The notes under the pieces are model-generated. The model searched no databases and was not told where the DNA came from. It worked only from the letters and a program-made list of their open reading frames with translations. Made by a program: the position numbers and the translations under genes. Below are positions 10,234 to 20,234 of a stretch of DNA of 64,000 bases, piece by piece. Position 1 is the first letter of the stretch. Each line of letters begins with the position of its first letter. The stretch spans positions 1,030,001 to 1,094,000 of the forward strand of contig CANJKZ010001112.1 of the NCBI GenBank assembly GCA_947471745.1, written 5' to 3'. The DNA is from Closterium sp. Naga37s-1. Its lineage: Eukaryota > Streptophyta > Zygnematophyceae > Desmidiales > Closteriaceae.

Positions 10234-11920
10234 CTATGTAAGCAAGTGAGGACGGGCAGGCACAAGGCCAAGCTGGGCACAGAAACGCTGTTGGTAACAA
10301 GGCTGCATCACCTTGGTGAAGATATCTGCAGATTTGGACTCAGAGACCCCACGTTGTACGAGTGCCTAGCCACGCTGCTGCAACTTATGCAGAAGGAAGT
10401 AACGAAGCTGGATTTGTTTCGTCTTCCCAACCAGTCGGGGCTCCTCACACAACACGACAGCAGACCTGTTGTCGGCGAACAAGACTGGGAAAAAGCGAGG
10501 CCGCTCACCAAGGTCGGTGAGAAGGAAAGACAGCCAGCGAAACTCTTGAGCGGCCATGGCCCCAGTGTACACCTCTGCTTCACAGTTGGAACCGAGGACG
10601 GACGACGCCTGAGTCGACCGCCACGAAACAGCACCTGTCCCGAGGCAGAAGGAGTAGATCTGTGTAGATCGATGCGTCTCCGCGTCGTCGGCCCACGACA
10701 AGTCTGAGTTACCTGGGGGTGTAACTGGCTGCTTCCCTCCAAGGACAAGCCCCATGTCTGATGTACTCGCCACATACTTCGCCACCATCTTAGTAGCGTA
10801 TCAATGAGACAGTCGGTGTCTCACAGTCGCAACAAAGTGCGCAAGGACGCTTAGAGGGTAAGCTAGGTCTGGGCGAGTACAGGTCATCAGGTACACGAGA
10901 CAACCCACCAGCTCAAGATATGGACCACTGGGCTCAAATGACTCGTCCGAAGGTGGAGCCGTGAGCCCATGATCCACAGCAAGAGGGGTGGGCTGTACCT
11001 TAGAGAACGTGAGGCGAAACCACGTGAGAACCTGCTCGAACATATGCGACTGAGTCAGTGTAATGGTGCGAGCTGGCCTGTATCTGGTGATCTGCAGGCC
11101 AAGGTTGTGTTGCAGCTCACCAAGGCCAGTGCAAGTGTGTCTCCTCTGCAGTTCTTCCTTCACGGAGGCCAGCGCACGTCAGTCGGGAATGACGAAGACC
11201 AGGTCGTCGACGTAGACCAGGACAAAGAACGGGGTCGAGCCACGGTGGACGAACAGTGATGGGTCGGCAGACGACGGAAAGAAGTCAAGTGCTACAAGGG
11301 TCGAGCGAGGTGTGTCGTGCTAGTCACGTGGAGCCTGATGCAGGCCGTAGACTGGTCGACGCAGCTGCCACTGGGTCCCAGGTGGAAAAGAGCCAGTGAA
11401 GCCAGGCGGGCGACGCAGCCAGATCTGCTCGTGCAGGCTCCCCTGAAGGAACGCAGTGGCAAAGTACAAGGAGTGCAACTAGTAGTCGAGCTGGGCTGCA
11501 ATATGCAGCAACACCCAAAGAGTGCTCATCTTGGGGGTGGAAGCGAAGGTCTAAAAGAAGTCGACGCCCTCTCGCTGACTGAAGCCTCTCACCACATTGC
11601 GCACCTTGAACACTGGTGGTTATCCATGCGGCCGCTTCACCTTGTAGAGCCATCTGCCACTGACGATGTTCGTCCCAGGTGGTGGGACTGCGTCGTCGTA
11701 AGTGCTTGTGGACCTATAAGATGCCATCTCCGCCTCCTCAGCTGCTATCCAGTACGAGGCCCAAGATCCGGAGACCGCCTCAGCGTGAGTGCGAGGGATC
11801 GGGATGTCGAAAGCGTCTGGATCCCCCTCAGGGGCAAGCAGCATGGCACAGAGATGAGGAACAGCAGCCGCAAGGAAACCAAGCTCGAGCACCAATCAAA
11901 AGACAGGAGCACCCCCAGAG
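10234..11920 (-). pseudogene. copia-C reverse transcriptase-RNase H
   Basis: From 11895 the minus strand reads DAFDIPIPRTHAEAVSG, then NIVSGRWLYKVKRPHG, a copia RT start. YVDD is intact at 11203-11214 (LVYVDDLVF). From 11163 comes the connection region (GLGELQHNLGLQITRY, YLMTCTRPDLAYPLSVLA). RNase H follows from 10788 (YSFCLGTGAVSWRSTQ, EAEVYTGAMAAQEF) to the tail ADIFTKVMQPCYQQRF and a stop at 10236-10234. The frame changes near 11620, 11300 and 10800, so this copy is inactive. Confidence 0.8.
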
Positions 11921-12335
11921 GACAATGAACGAGCAGGACCACTCACCAAGTGAGTGGCGTAGTCAAGGCAGTGGGAAGAGGCAAAGCCAGCGATAGTGGT
12001 AACAAGAGCTTGGACAGACGATAGGGGTGCTGTCGGGTGAGTAACCAACATGGAAAAAACACGGGAGACGACAGGACGGGAGGCACGGAGGTAGTCGGAC
12101 AACAGGTCGTGAAGCACAATGAGGGACGACTCAGGAGGCTGTAGAAGGACTGGAGGAGTTGAAACACGAGAGCGGAGAACAAGATGAAACGGGCCGTCTT
12201 CACAGTAACGAGACCGACGGGGCTCTGGAAACACAGCACGACTGAGGGGAGAACGACAAGTCCACTGAGACGAGGAAAGGGAATGGACGGGGGGAACAGG
12301 AGGGGACGGTAGGGGACCACGAACCAAGCGTACAG

Positions 12336-12770
12336 GTGCTGGATCGGGCAGGTCGCGCAGTCGCAGTCATTGCTGCTCCGCCTCCTTTGGTGTCGGCTGC
12401 GATGGTACCTGCCCCTGCTGCTGCTCCTATGGCTCTTCCTCTACCTTCTCCTCATGCGGCTGCAGCTGCACCCGCTGCTGCGACCAGGACTCCTGCGCTA
12501 TCCTCTCCTTTTGTGGCCGTGACTCCTCTACTCTTTCCTGCTGTGTCTGTAACTGCACCTGCTGTTGCGGGCAGGACTCCTGCTCTACCCTCTCTAGGTG
12601 CGGTCGTGACTCCTCCTCTACTCTCTCCTAGCGTGACTGCAACTGCACCCGCTGCTGCACTCGTGACTCCTCCTCTACTCTTTCCTGCTCTGTCCGTAAG
12701 TGCACCTGCTGCTGCGAGTGGGACTCCTGCTCTACCCTCTTCTGGTGTGAGCCAGACAACCCCAGACGCG
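12336..12770 (-). repeat. degenerate tandem repeat in the copia-C pol linker
   Basis: Units of about 65-75 bp recur, built on GACTCCT(GC/CC)TCTAC.CTCTCCT and GCTGCTGC. They lie exactly between integrase (higher coordinates) and RT (lower) of the minus-strand element, where copia polyproteins have a variable linker. A Pro/Ala-rich plus-strand ORF over it looks like a consequence of the repeat rather than a gene. Confidence 0.55.
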
Positions 12771-13560
12771 GAAGTCAGCTGCTACGCCTTAAGAACCTGT
12801 CCAGAGGGAGTCCGGCGTCAACCGTGGCTGTGCGTCACTGGGCGGAAGGATCAGCTGGTGCGCTGCGTGGCGGACTGCCTGAGGCCACAAGAACTGGGGG
12901 GCACCGGCATGGCACATGGAGGTTCGGGCAACCTCCATGACCAGGCCGATGCGTCGCTCGGCTACCCGGTTCTTCTACTGGTGGCGTGTAAGATTGGATG
13001 ATCCCCCGACCCTGACAGAACGTCTCCATGAGAGTGGAAGAAAACTCACCACCACGGTCCGATTGTAGGCGGAGCCCATACAAGCCCTGGGCGCTACCCC
13101 TCGCTAGTAGCCACGGCTCGAGGACTGTAGGCACGTCGGCCTTCCGTCGCAAAGGGAAAACCGTGGTGTAGCGAGACTAGTCGTCCACCACAATCAGGAA
13201 GTAGCGCTCCTGACATGGGCCAAGGACAGGAGAGGGGCCCCAGACCTCCAAGTGGAGGGTCTGGAAGGGAGCAGTGGTGGGGGGGAACGAGGAGTGAGGG
13301 GCAGCGCGCTGCCGACCCTTGACGCAAGGAGTGCACGGCGTCGCAGGCGAGCGAGGAAAGCGACATTGGGAGACCTGAAACCAGACGGTGACGTACCATC
13401 CTACTGAGACGTGGAAAAGACGGAGGACCTAGGCGGTGGTGCCAGAGGACCGATGGGTGGGTGAGTGACCGACAATCGCACGACACAGAAGCTACCAGAC
13501 CTGACCTGACCCAACGCAGTGTGGTGGGACCCAGTGTGTAGTGAGTACAGACCAGAGCCC
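12771..13560 (-). pseudogene. copia-C GAG-pre-integrase and integrase
   Basis: The minus strand carries the HHCC-like region (LWHHRLGPPSFPRL near 13450), the integrase stretch around 13200, and the second catalytic block LQSDRRGGEF-like (RLQSDRGGEFSSTLMETFCQGRGI, about 13060-13000). The region after it that normally holds the glutamate (YTPPVEEPGS) is degraded. Frames alternate between two registers, so it is a broken copy. Confidence 0.7.
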
Positions 13561-13904
13561 GGCTCCTAGTGAAAAGTGGCCAGAGAGGCCCCAGTGGCAC
13601 CGACTGTGCAGGAGGCAACAGGCTCGTTCACTGGGAAAGTGGTGACTACACCTAGGTCGTGGAAGTGACTGATACACACCAGGTTCGGAGAACGAGGGGT
13701 TGTAGTAACCTGTGTGAAACCCAGAGGGGCCGCTGGACACGGGAGAGTGGTGGTGCTCGAGGCAACTACAGGTCCCACGGAGGGGTCAGCCAAGGCGACA
13801 GTGACTGGAGTGCGTAGTGACGTAAGGTCAGTACAGTCGGAAAAGAAACAGCTGGACGCTCCAGAGTCTAGGGTGAAGAAAAGCGGTGCAGTCTGTGACG
13901 TCAC
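13561..13904 (-). pseudogene. copia-C aspartic protease
   Basis: A minus-strand ORF from 13904 reads LFFTLDSGASSCFF, the DSGA retropepsin active site of copia elements. LVCISHFHDLGVV follows, equivalent to the LLSVSQL block. Upstream gag is interrupted by the solo LTR at 14016-15076. Confidence 0.75.
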
Positions 13905-14015
13905 ACCCGAGCCAGCGACAAAGGCTGTTGCTAGACTAGTGATAGCTGCAGCTCCTACACAAACACCCTTAGAAGCGCCTGGACTGGAAACTACACACGC
14001 ACCAAGGCTGGAAAC
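13905..14015 (-). pseudogene. copia-C gag C-terminal scrap
   Basis: Short minus-strand coding remnant between the protease and the solo LTR. The last five bases, GAAAC (14011-14015), form the left target-site duplication of that LTR. Confidence 0.45.
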
Positions 14016-15076
14016 TGTTGGGTGCTAATTCACATTGCACGACATCCTGCCGTCTGTTTGTACGAGTATGCGTGTGCGAATGCATATGGGTGTGAATGGA
14101 ATGTTCGTGCGTTTGTTTGTTTTCGCAATTTTCGCTTGATGCATTTGCAGGTACTCGCGCAATGTGCGTTCGGCACAACATTGTTCGCGCTATGAACAGT
14201 GCAAGCAGAAAGGACGAGCTCGCAAAGGAACCCAAGATGGAAGTTTTGCGGTTCGGTTGAATTGATTGCGCAGATTCAGTTCTATCCAACTCGAAGTTGT
14301 ACCGTTTTGTTTGGTTGACTATTGTACCAGGGCAGGGGTAAAATTTGGGTGAAGTTTGGATGTTGTTTGTCTGTATCTGCATGCTACAGGGCCAGCGGAA
14401 ACCAGCGGGATTAGCAGTTGGCTGGTTAGTGAAAGACAAAACAGGTTCTGTTTTTAGGACCTGAACCTGGTTGTAGTTTTCCCAGGTTGGATAAACAGGA
14501 GCAGAGGTTGTTTACCAACCTACCATCTGCTGTTTTGTCCATGCAGGTTGGTTCTGTTGCTTGGAATAATTTGGGATCATCCCTGGTTGTCCCCATGTTG
14601 ATACCCAATGTCCTTGCTCGCTACAACTATTTATTCCTTCTCTGTTTGTACCTGGAAATAGTCAATTTGTTCCTGAAATTTACTTTTTACGTGGTACGAC
14701 GGTTGAATGCTACCCAAGTCAACTCTAGTACGCTAGCACTACGACGATAGGCCAATCGTCCGAGCCATAACTTTGTAATGGCGGAACTTTTCGCGAGGCA
14801 ACTTGGCTATTTTTAAAGCTCTTGGAGCGAGATTCGATATAGGAAATTCTCAGATTAATCCGATCGATGGTCTGCACGATACGCTACGCGATGTTCAAGG
14901 TGCTCTTGCTATTTTGGCTAGGTCATTCTTGATCCTTCTCTCTACAAACTCGGACCCAAGGATAGGGGCTGGTCTTATGCCAGGCACCCAAGAACCCTTG
15001 GAGGTGACCTCGAGGAGAGTTTTTTAAGTTTGATTAAGTCTTAGTAGCTTGCGTTTATTAGGCCCTTACACCAACA
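14016..15076 (+). repeat. copia-A solo LTR with perfect TSD
   Basis: A complete LTR from TGTTGGGTGCTAATTC to CCTTACACCAACA, with no internal sequence on either side. GAAAC flanks it at 14011-14015 and 15077-15081, a perfect 5-bp duplication. This is the expected product of LTR-LTR recombination in an element that had inserted into copia-C. Confidence 0.92.
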
Positions 15077-15853
15077 GAAACACGGGTCTCTATTCGTCCA
15101 GCCGAGAAAGGTCATAGACCAGGAAGGTGAGACTCAACTAGTGCAGCAGTGTGCTGGCGGAGATACGAGGGCCAGTTCGGTGTGATAGCGTGGGGACCAA
15201 AACGCTCACGGTGGAGGTCGTCGAGGCAACGGTAACAGTGGGACGCAGAGTGGTCAGGACCCCGGCAGGTAGTGCCAGCACCAGGGCCTGTCAGGGCCCG
15301 GTACCCACAAGGGCCGACGTCTCGCCCAAACTAGCTGAGCCACTGTTGGGGGCGCCACACTTTGGACCCGCATGCCCCTACTGCCGGGAGTGCAGCGGCT
15401 GGCCCTGCTGCTGTAGACCCCTAATACATGCCATGTGAGGGGCTAGAAACAGGGGGAGGGGGAGGGGGGGGCGCTGGCGGTATCCTAAGCTGCTGCTGGT
15501 GCACAGGGGGCAGCCTATGCTACTGCTCGTTCTGCTGGGGGGCAGCCTATGCTGCTGCTGGTTTTGCTGGGGGAGCCTACTATGCTGCTGCTGGTTCAGC
15601 TGGGGGCAACCTATGCTGTTTCTGGTGGCAGTCTAGGCTGTTGCTAGTGCGCTGGCGGCAGTGGAACTTGCTGCTGGTGCTACTGCTGGCAGCCAATGTT
15701 GCTGCTGGTTCTGCTGGGGGCAGCCTAAGGTGCTGCTGGTGCGCTGTCGGTAGCCTAAGCTGCTGCTAGTGCGCTGGGAACAGCTTATGTTGCTGCTGGT
15801 TCTGCTGGGGGCAGTCTAAGCTGCTCCTGGTGCTGCTGGCGGCGGGTTTGAGC
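15077..15853 (-). repeat. copia-C gag region, CTGCTGCTGG-rich minisatellite
   Basis: After the TSD, 15082-15440 is GC-rich copia-C sequence with no clear motif. From about 15470 to 15850 a degenerate 30-36 bp unit (CTGCTGCTGGT.CTGCTGGGGGCAGCCTA) is repeated roughly ten times. By position it is the gag-proximal part of copia-C on the minus strand, but I recognise no capsid or zinc-knuckle motif. Confidence 0.5.
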
Positions 15854-16936
15854 TGCTGATGTAAGGGCCTAATAAACTCGGGCTATTAAGACTAAAATAT
15901 TTTTTAAACCTCTCCTCCGGGACACCTACGAGGGTCCTTGGGTGCCAGGTACAAGACCAGCCCCTATCCTAGGGTCCAAGTTTGTAAAGAGAGCAGTCAA
16001 GAATGACTTAGTCAAATTAACGACAATACCTTGAATGTCGCGCATCGTGCCGTGCAAACCATCGATCAGATTAAGCGGAGAATTTGCTATATCGAAGCTC
16101 ACTCCAAGATCTTAAAAATAAGCCAAGTTGCCTCACAAAAAAATATGCCATTACAGAGTTCTGGCTTGGACAGCGTTTGCCTAGCGTTGGAGTGCTAGCG
16201 TACTAGCGTTGACTCGGGTATCATTCTGCCGTCGAACCGCGCAGACACGAAATTTCAGCAAGGGAGGAATTCGCTTGAATCAATTTCACTATATTCAGGT
16301 ACAAACAGAGAAGGAATAATTAGTTCTAGCTAGCAAGGGCCTTGGGATTCAACCTGGGAACAACCAGGGATGATGCCAAATAATTCCAATCAATAGAACC
16401 AACTTGGCTGGACAAAATTGCAAGTGGTAGGTTGGTAAACAACCTCTGGTTCTGTTTTTCCAACCTGGGAAAACAACAACCAGGTTCAGGTCCTAAAAAC
16501 AGAACCTATTTTGTCTTTGCCCAACCAGCCAAATGATGCTTCCGCTGGTTTCCCCTGGCCCTGTAGCATGCAGGTAAAGACAAACAACATCCAACCTTCA
16601 CCTAAATTGTACCCCTATAGTGGCTCCCCTGCGACAGAATAGCCAACCAAACAAAACAGTACAATTTCGAGTTGGATAGAACTGAATCTGCGCAATCAAT
16701 CGCAAAGCTTCCATATTGGGTTCCTTTGCGAGCTCGTCCTTTCTGCTTGCACTACTCATAACGCGTACAATGTTGTGCCGAAGCGCACATCGCACGAGCA
16801 CCTGCAAATGCATCAAGAAAAAATTGCGAAAGCAAACAAACACACGAACATTTCATTCGCACCCGAATGCATTTGCACACGCATACTCATACAAATAGAC
16901 GGCAGGATGCCGTGCAATGTGGATTTGCACCCAACA
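15854..16936 (-). repeat. copia-A LTR, inverted
   Basis: Runs from TGCTGATGTAAGGG (two changes from TGTTGGTGTAAGGG) to TTTGCACCCAACA on the plus strand. No matching 5-bp duplication is seen (TGAGC on the left, AGTTG on the right), so one side has probably been rearranged. RNase H sequence in the opposite orientation follows directly. Confidence 0.85.
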
Positions 16937-17056
16937 AGTTGGAGGTCAAAGAAGCAGACGGAGACGGCACTCTCTTTCATGGAATCAGAGTACATGGCGA
17001 TGTTCCATGGGGTGAAGGAGGTGATTTTGTTGAGGAGGCTAGAAGAGGAGATTGGG
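16937..17056 (+). pseudogene. copia-A RNase H fragment
   Basis: About 40 residues in one frame (WRSKKQTETALSFMESEYM, then AMFHGVKEVILLRRL) match the RNase H acidic region of copia-A. It is joined on the left to an inverted LTR and on the right, at GGGACCCTTGGA, to the tail of a plus-strand LTR. Confidence 0.8.
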
Positions 17057-17594
17057 ACCCTTGGAAATGACCTCGAGGAGAGGTTTTAAATTGTTTTAGT
17101 CTTAATAGCCTGAGTTTTATTTGCAATCTTTCTATTCATTCGCTGTTTGTACCTGGATGTAGTGAAATTGATTCAACCGAATTCCTTTCTTGCTGGAAAT
17201 TTCGTGTCTGCGTGGTTCGACGACGGAATGCTACCCGAATCAACGCTATAATGCTAACACTCCAACTCTAGGCAAACGCTGTCCGAGCCAGAACTTAGTA
17301 ATGGCAGAACTTTGCACGAGGCAACTTGGCTTATTTTTAAAGCTCTTGGAGCGAGCTTCCATATAGCAAATACTCATCTTAATCCGACTGACGGTCTGCA
17401 CGATACGCTGCGCGACGTAAAGGTACTCTCGATATTTTGGCTAAGTCACTCTTGGTCCCTCTCTCTACAAACTCAGACCAAAAGATAGGGGCTGGTCTTA
17501 TACCAGACACCCAAGGACCCTAAAAGGTGTCCCCGAGGAGAGGTAAATATTTTGACTAAGTCATAATAGCTTGAGATTATTAGGCCCTTACACC
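17057..17594 (+). repeat. copia-A LTR fragments, rearranged
   Basis: 17057-17121 is the last part of an LTR (CCCTTGGAAATGACC...GAGTTTTATT) without its terminus. From about 17128 the sequence returns to the LTR middle (CTGTTTGTACCTGG) and runs on to ...TTAGGCCCTTACACCA at 17594. Two partial LTRs in the same orientation are therefore joined out of order. Confidence 0.75.
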
Positions 17595-17600
17595 ACAAGC

Positions 17601-17654
17601 TGGTATCAGAGCTGCGTTATGGCGATCCTCGTTATAGGTAGCTATGGCGGGAAA
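17601..17654 (+). pseudogene. copia-A PBS and gag start stub
   Basis: The exact PBS TGGTATCAGAGC (17601-17612) is followed by the usual 30-bp leader and ATGGCGGGAAA (17644-17654), the first four codons of Gag. It is then cut by an inverted LTR. Confidence 0.85.
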
Positions 17655-18743
17655 TGTTGGTGTAAGGGCCTAATAAACTCAAGCTACTAAGACTTAATCA
17701 AACTTAAAAACTCTCCTCGGGGTCACCTCCAAGGGTCCTTGGGTGTCTGGTACAAGACCAGCCCCTATCCTCGGGTCTGAGTTTGTAGAGAGGTCAAGAA
17801 TGACTTAGCCAAAATAGCAAGAGCACCTTGAACGTCGCGCGATGTATCGTGCAGACAGTCGATCAGATTAAGCTCAAAATTTCCTATATCGAAGCTAGCT
17901 CCAAGAGCTTTAAAATAAGCCAAGTTGCCTCGCGAAAAGTTCTGCCATTACGGAGTTATGGCTCGGACAGCGTTTGCCTAGCGTTGGAGTGCTAGCGTAC
18001 TAGCGTTGACTCGGGTAGCATTGCACCGTCGCACCGCATAGAAACGAAATTCCAGAAAGGGAGGAATTTGCTTGAATCAAATTGACTATATCCAGGTACA
18101 AACAGAAAAGGAATAAATAGTTCTAGCTAGCAAGGACCTTGGGGAATCAACCTGGGAGCAACCAAGGATGATCCCAAATGATTCCAAGCAACAGAACCAA
18201 CCTGGCTGGACAAAACAGCAGGTGGTAGGTTGGTAAACAACCTCTCGTTCTGTTTTTCCAACCTTGGAAAACAACAACCAGGTTCAGGTCCTAAAAACAG
18301 AACCTGTTTTGTCTTTGCCCAACCAGCCAAATGCTGGTTCCGCTAGTTTCCCGTGGCCCTGTAGCATGTAGATACAGACAACCAACATTCAACATTCACC
18401 TAAATTGTACCCCTATAGCGCCTGCCCTGGTCCACTATAGTTAACCAAACAAAACAGTACAATTTCGAGTTGGATAGGACTGAATCTGCGCAATCAAGTA
18501 AGCCGAACCGCAAAGCTTCCATCTTGGGTTCCTTTGTGAGCTCGTCCTTTCTGCTTGTACTGTTCATAGCGTGTAAAATGTTGTGCAGGAGCGCACAATG
18601 CGCGAGTACTTGCAAATGCTTCAAGCCAAAATTGCGAAAGCAAACAAACACACGAACATTCCATTCACACCCGAATGCATTTGCACACAAATACTCATAC
18701 AAACAGACGGTAGATGTCGTGCAATGTGAATTTGCGCCCAACA
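17655..18743 (-). repeat. copia-A 3' LTR (A4), inverted
   Basis: TGTTGGTGTAAGGG at 17655 to TTTGCGCCCAACA at 18743. The polypurine tract complement CACTCCCCCTCAGCC follows at 18744-18758, which identifies it as the 3' LTR of a minus-strand element. Confidence 0.9.
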
Positions 18744-18758
18744 CACTCCCCCTCAGCC
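18744..18758 (-). other. polypurine tract of A4
   Basis: The minus strand reads GGCTGAGGGGGAGTG directly before the LTR start. Confidence 0.85.
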
Positions 18759-20190
18759 TGCCGGCTGCATCCCAATCATTCCATTCTAGTTCATGCTCAT
18801 TCCACTCATGCGCACACAACGCCAATGAGGCTCATCCGCAAGCCTCTTGGTGAGGAAGTCTGCTGGCTGCTGGTGAGTCTTGATGTAGATCGGATTCACC
18901 GTCCCCCTCTTCACCTCCTTACGCAGCCAGTGCCACTTGATACGCATGTGCTTGTTCAGCGTTCCTTGCCTTCCCAAGAGCCCCCTTGCTATCACAAAAC
19001 AGTGGCGTAGCAAACTTCTGCTCCTGGCCAATCTCCTCTAACAGCCTCCTCAGCCATATCAACTCCACCCCATGGAACATCGCCATGTACTCTGATTCCA
19101 CGGAAGAGAGTGCCGTCTCCGTCTGCTTCTTTGACCTCCAACTAACAGGTCCTCCCTTAACTACACAGATGTATCCCCCCACAGATGAGGAATCCTCCTT
19201 CTCAGAAGCTCACGTAGCATCAGTAGAGCAAGTGAGAAACAGCTTGCCTTCTCCAAGCGCTCCCCATTTTCTTTCAGCACCTCAACCCCTTTCTGCTTCA
19301 CCTGTGCAGATGCGGAGTATTGAACTCCAATGCTTGGGTGAGAGTTCAGATACTTCACCACACGCTCAGCTCCATCATCCTGCTCTTTTGATGTATTCGG
19401 CACCACCCTAGCCAGCTGCCCAACCGAGAAAGAGACGTCGGGCCTCGTGTGAACTGGTGCATACAAGAGGCTGTCCACCAAGTTCTGAAATTGCTGCTGC
19501 TCCTCGGCTTCAACCCCTTCATCCTCTGCAGCCTTCATAAGCTTGATTTCTGCTGGCAATGGAGTTGCAACATTGCGCTCATTCTCAATCCCATACTTCT
19601 CCCCCATCTCCTTGATGAACTTCTCCCGGTGCAGCTTCAACCATTTGTGATCTGGATCCCTCTCCACGTGCATCCCGAGGTAGTACATTACCTCCCCAAA
19701 GTTCTTGCATTTGAAGTTCTCCATCAGCTGCTGCTGCACATTCTGGATCTCCTTCATGCTGCTGCTAAAGAGAGGAATGTCGTCCACGTACACCAGAAAC
19801 AGCACCAGCTTCTCCCCTCCCCCTTGAGAAAGAGGCTCTCATCACAGCTGCTGGTCCTGAATCCAATCTCCTTTAAAACAGCTGCCAACTTCTGGTACCA
19901 GCAGCGTGGCGCCTGCTTCAAGCCGTAGAAGGACCTTTTCAGCTTGCACACCCTACCCGTACCATCCTCATACCCAGGCGGCTGCATCATGTACACATCC
20001 TCCTCTGAAATCCCATTGAGAAATGCCTTTGATATATCCATCTGAATGATGAATTTCCCACTAACGGCTGCATCTGCCAACAAGACACGGAGGGTAGGGG
20101 GTTTGGCAGTGGGAGCAAAAATCTCATTTAAGCCCTGCTTCTCCTTCTGCATAAACCCTTTAGCCACCAGCCTACTCTTGTAGATGGTTG
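18759..20190 (-). pseudogene. copia-A4 reverse transcriptase-RNase H
   Basis: From 20197 the minus strand reads IYKSRLVAKGFMQKEKQ, NEIFAPTAKPPTLRVLLAD and FIIQMDISKAFLNGI. A one-base loss in the C-run near 19815 shifts the frame just before YVDD (19779-19790, LVYVDDIPLFSSS). From 19805 the connection and RNase H follow (SLLYAPVHTRPDVSFSVGQLA). Further indels occur near 19170 and 19000, and the tail ends RMSGMSMN near 18786. It has no gag, protease or integrase. Confidence 0.85.
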
Positions 20191-20234
20191 TCTTCATCCT
20201 CCGATGCCAACGTCAGCCTGCTCCAATCATCCAC
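20191..20234. other. scrambled junction between inverted copia-A pieces
   Basis: About 44 bp links the truncated minus-strand RT to a plus-strand RT fragment. Part of it (CAGCCTGCTCCAATCATCCACCA) resembles the integrase DDWSRL region on the minus strand, so the junction seems to contain a templated filler. Confidence 0.45.

Larger units (their letters stand above)
9843..15853 (-). mobile_element. copia-C LTR retrotransposon, 5' truncated
   Basis: On the minus strand the order is low-complexity gag region, protease, integrase, repetitive linker, RT, RNase H, 3' untranslated region, PPT-like purines and LTR. Domain order is copia-type. It is inserted into the copia-B fragment at 9842. Its gag is split by a copia-A solo LTR (14016-15076), and its 5' end is cut by another copia-A LTR at 15854. 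It is clearly different in sequence from A and B and is reminiscent of Osser-like algal copia elements; that affiliation is a guess. Confidence 0.7.
17655..20190 (-). mobile_element. copia-A4, 3' half, inverted
   Basis: On the minus strand: RT, RNase H, polypurine tract and 3' LTR. The 5' half is missing beyond about 20190. It is inserted in, or fused to, the gag start of another copia-A copy at 17654. Confidence 0.8.

Noticed and set aside
12336..13001. 221-codon Pro/Ala-rich plus-strand ORF
   Set aside because: It is antisense to copia-C pol and made of the linker repeat; no domain or start context supports it.
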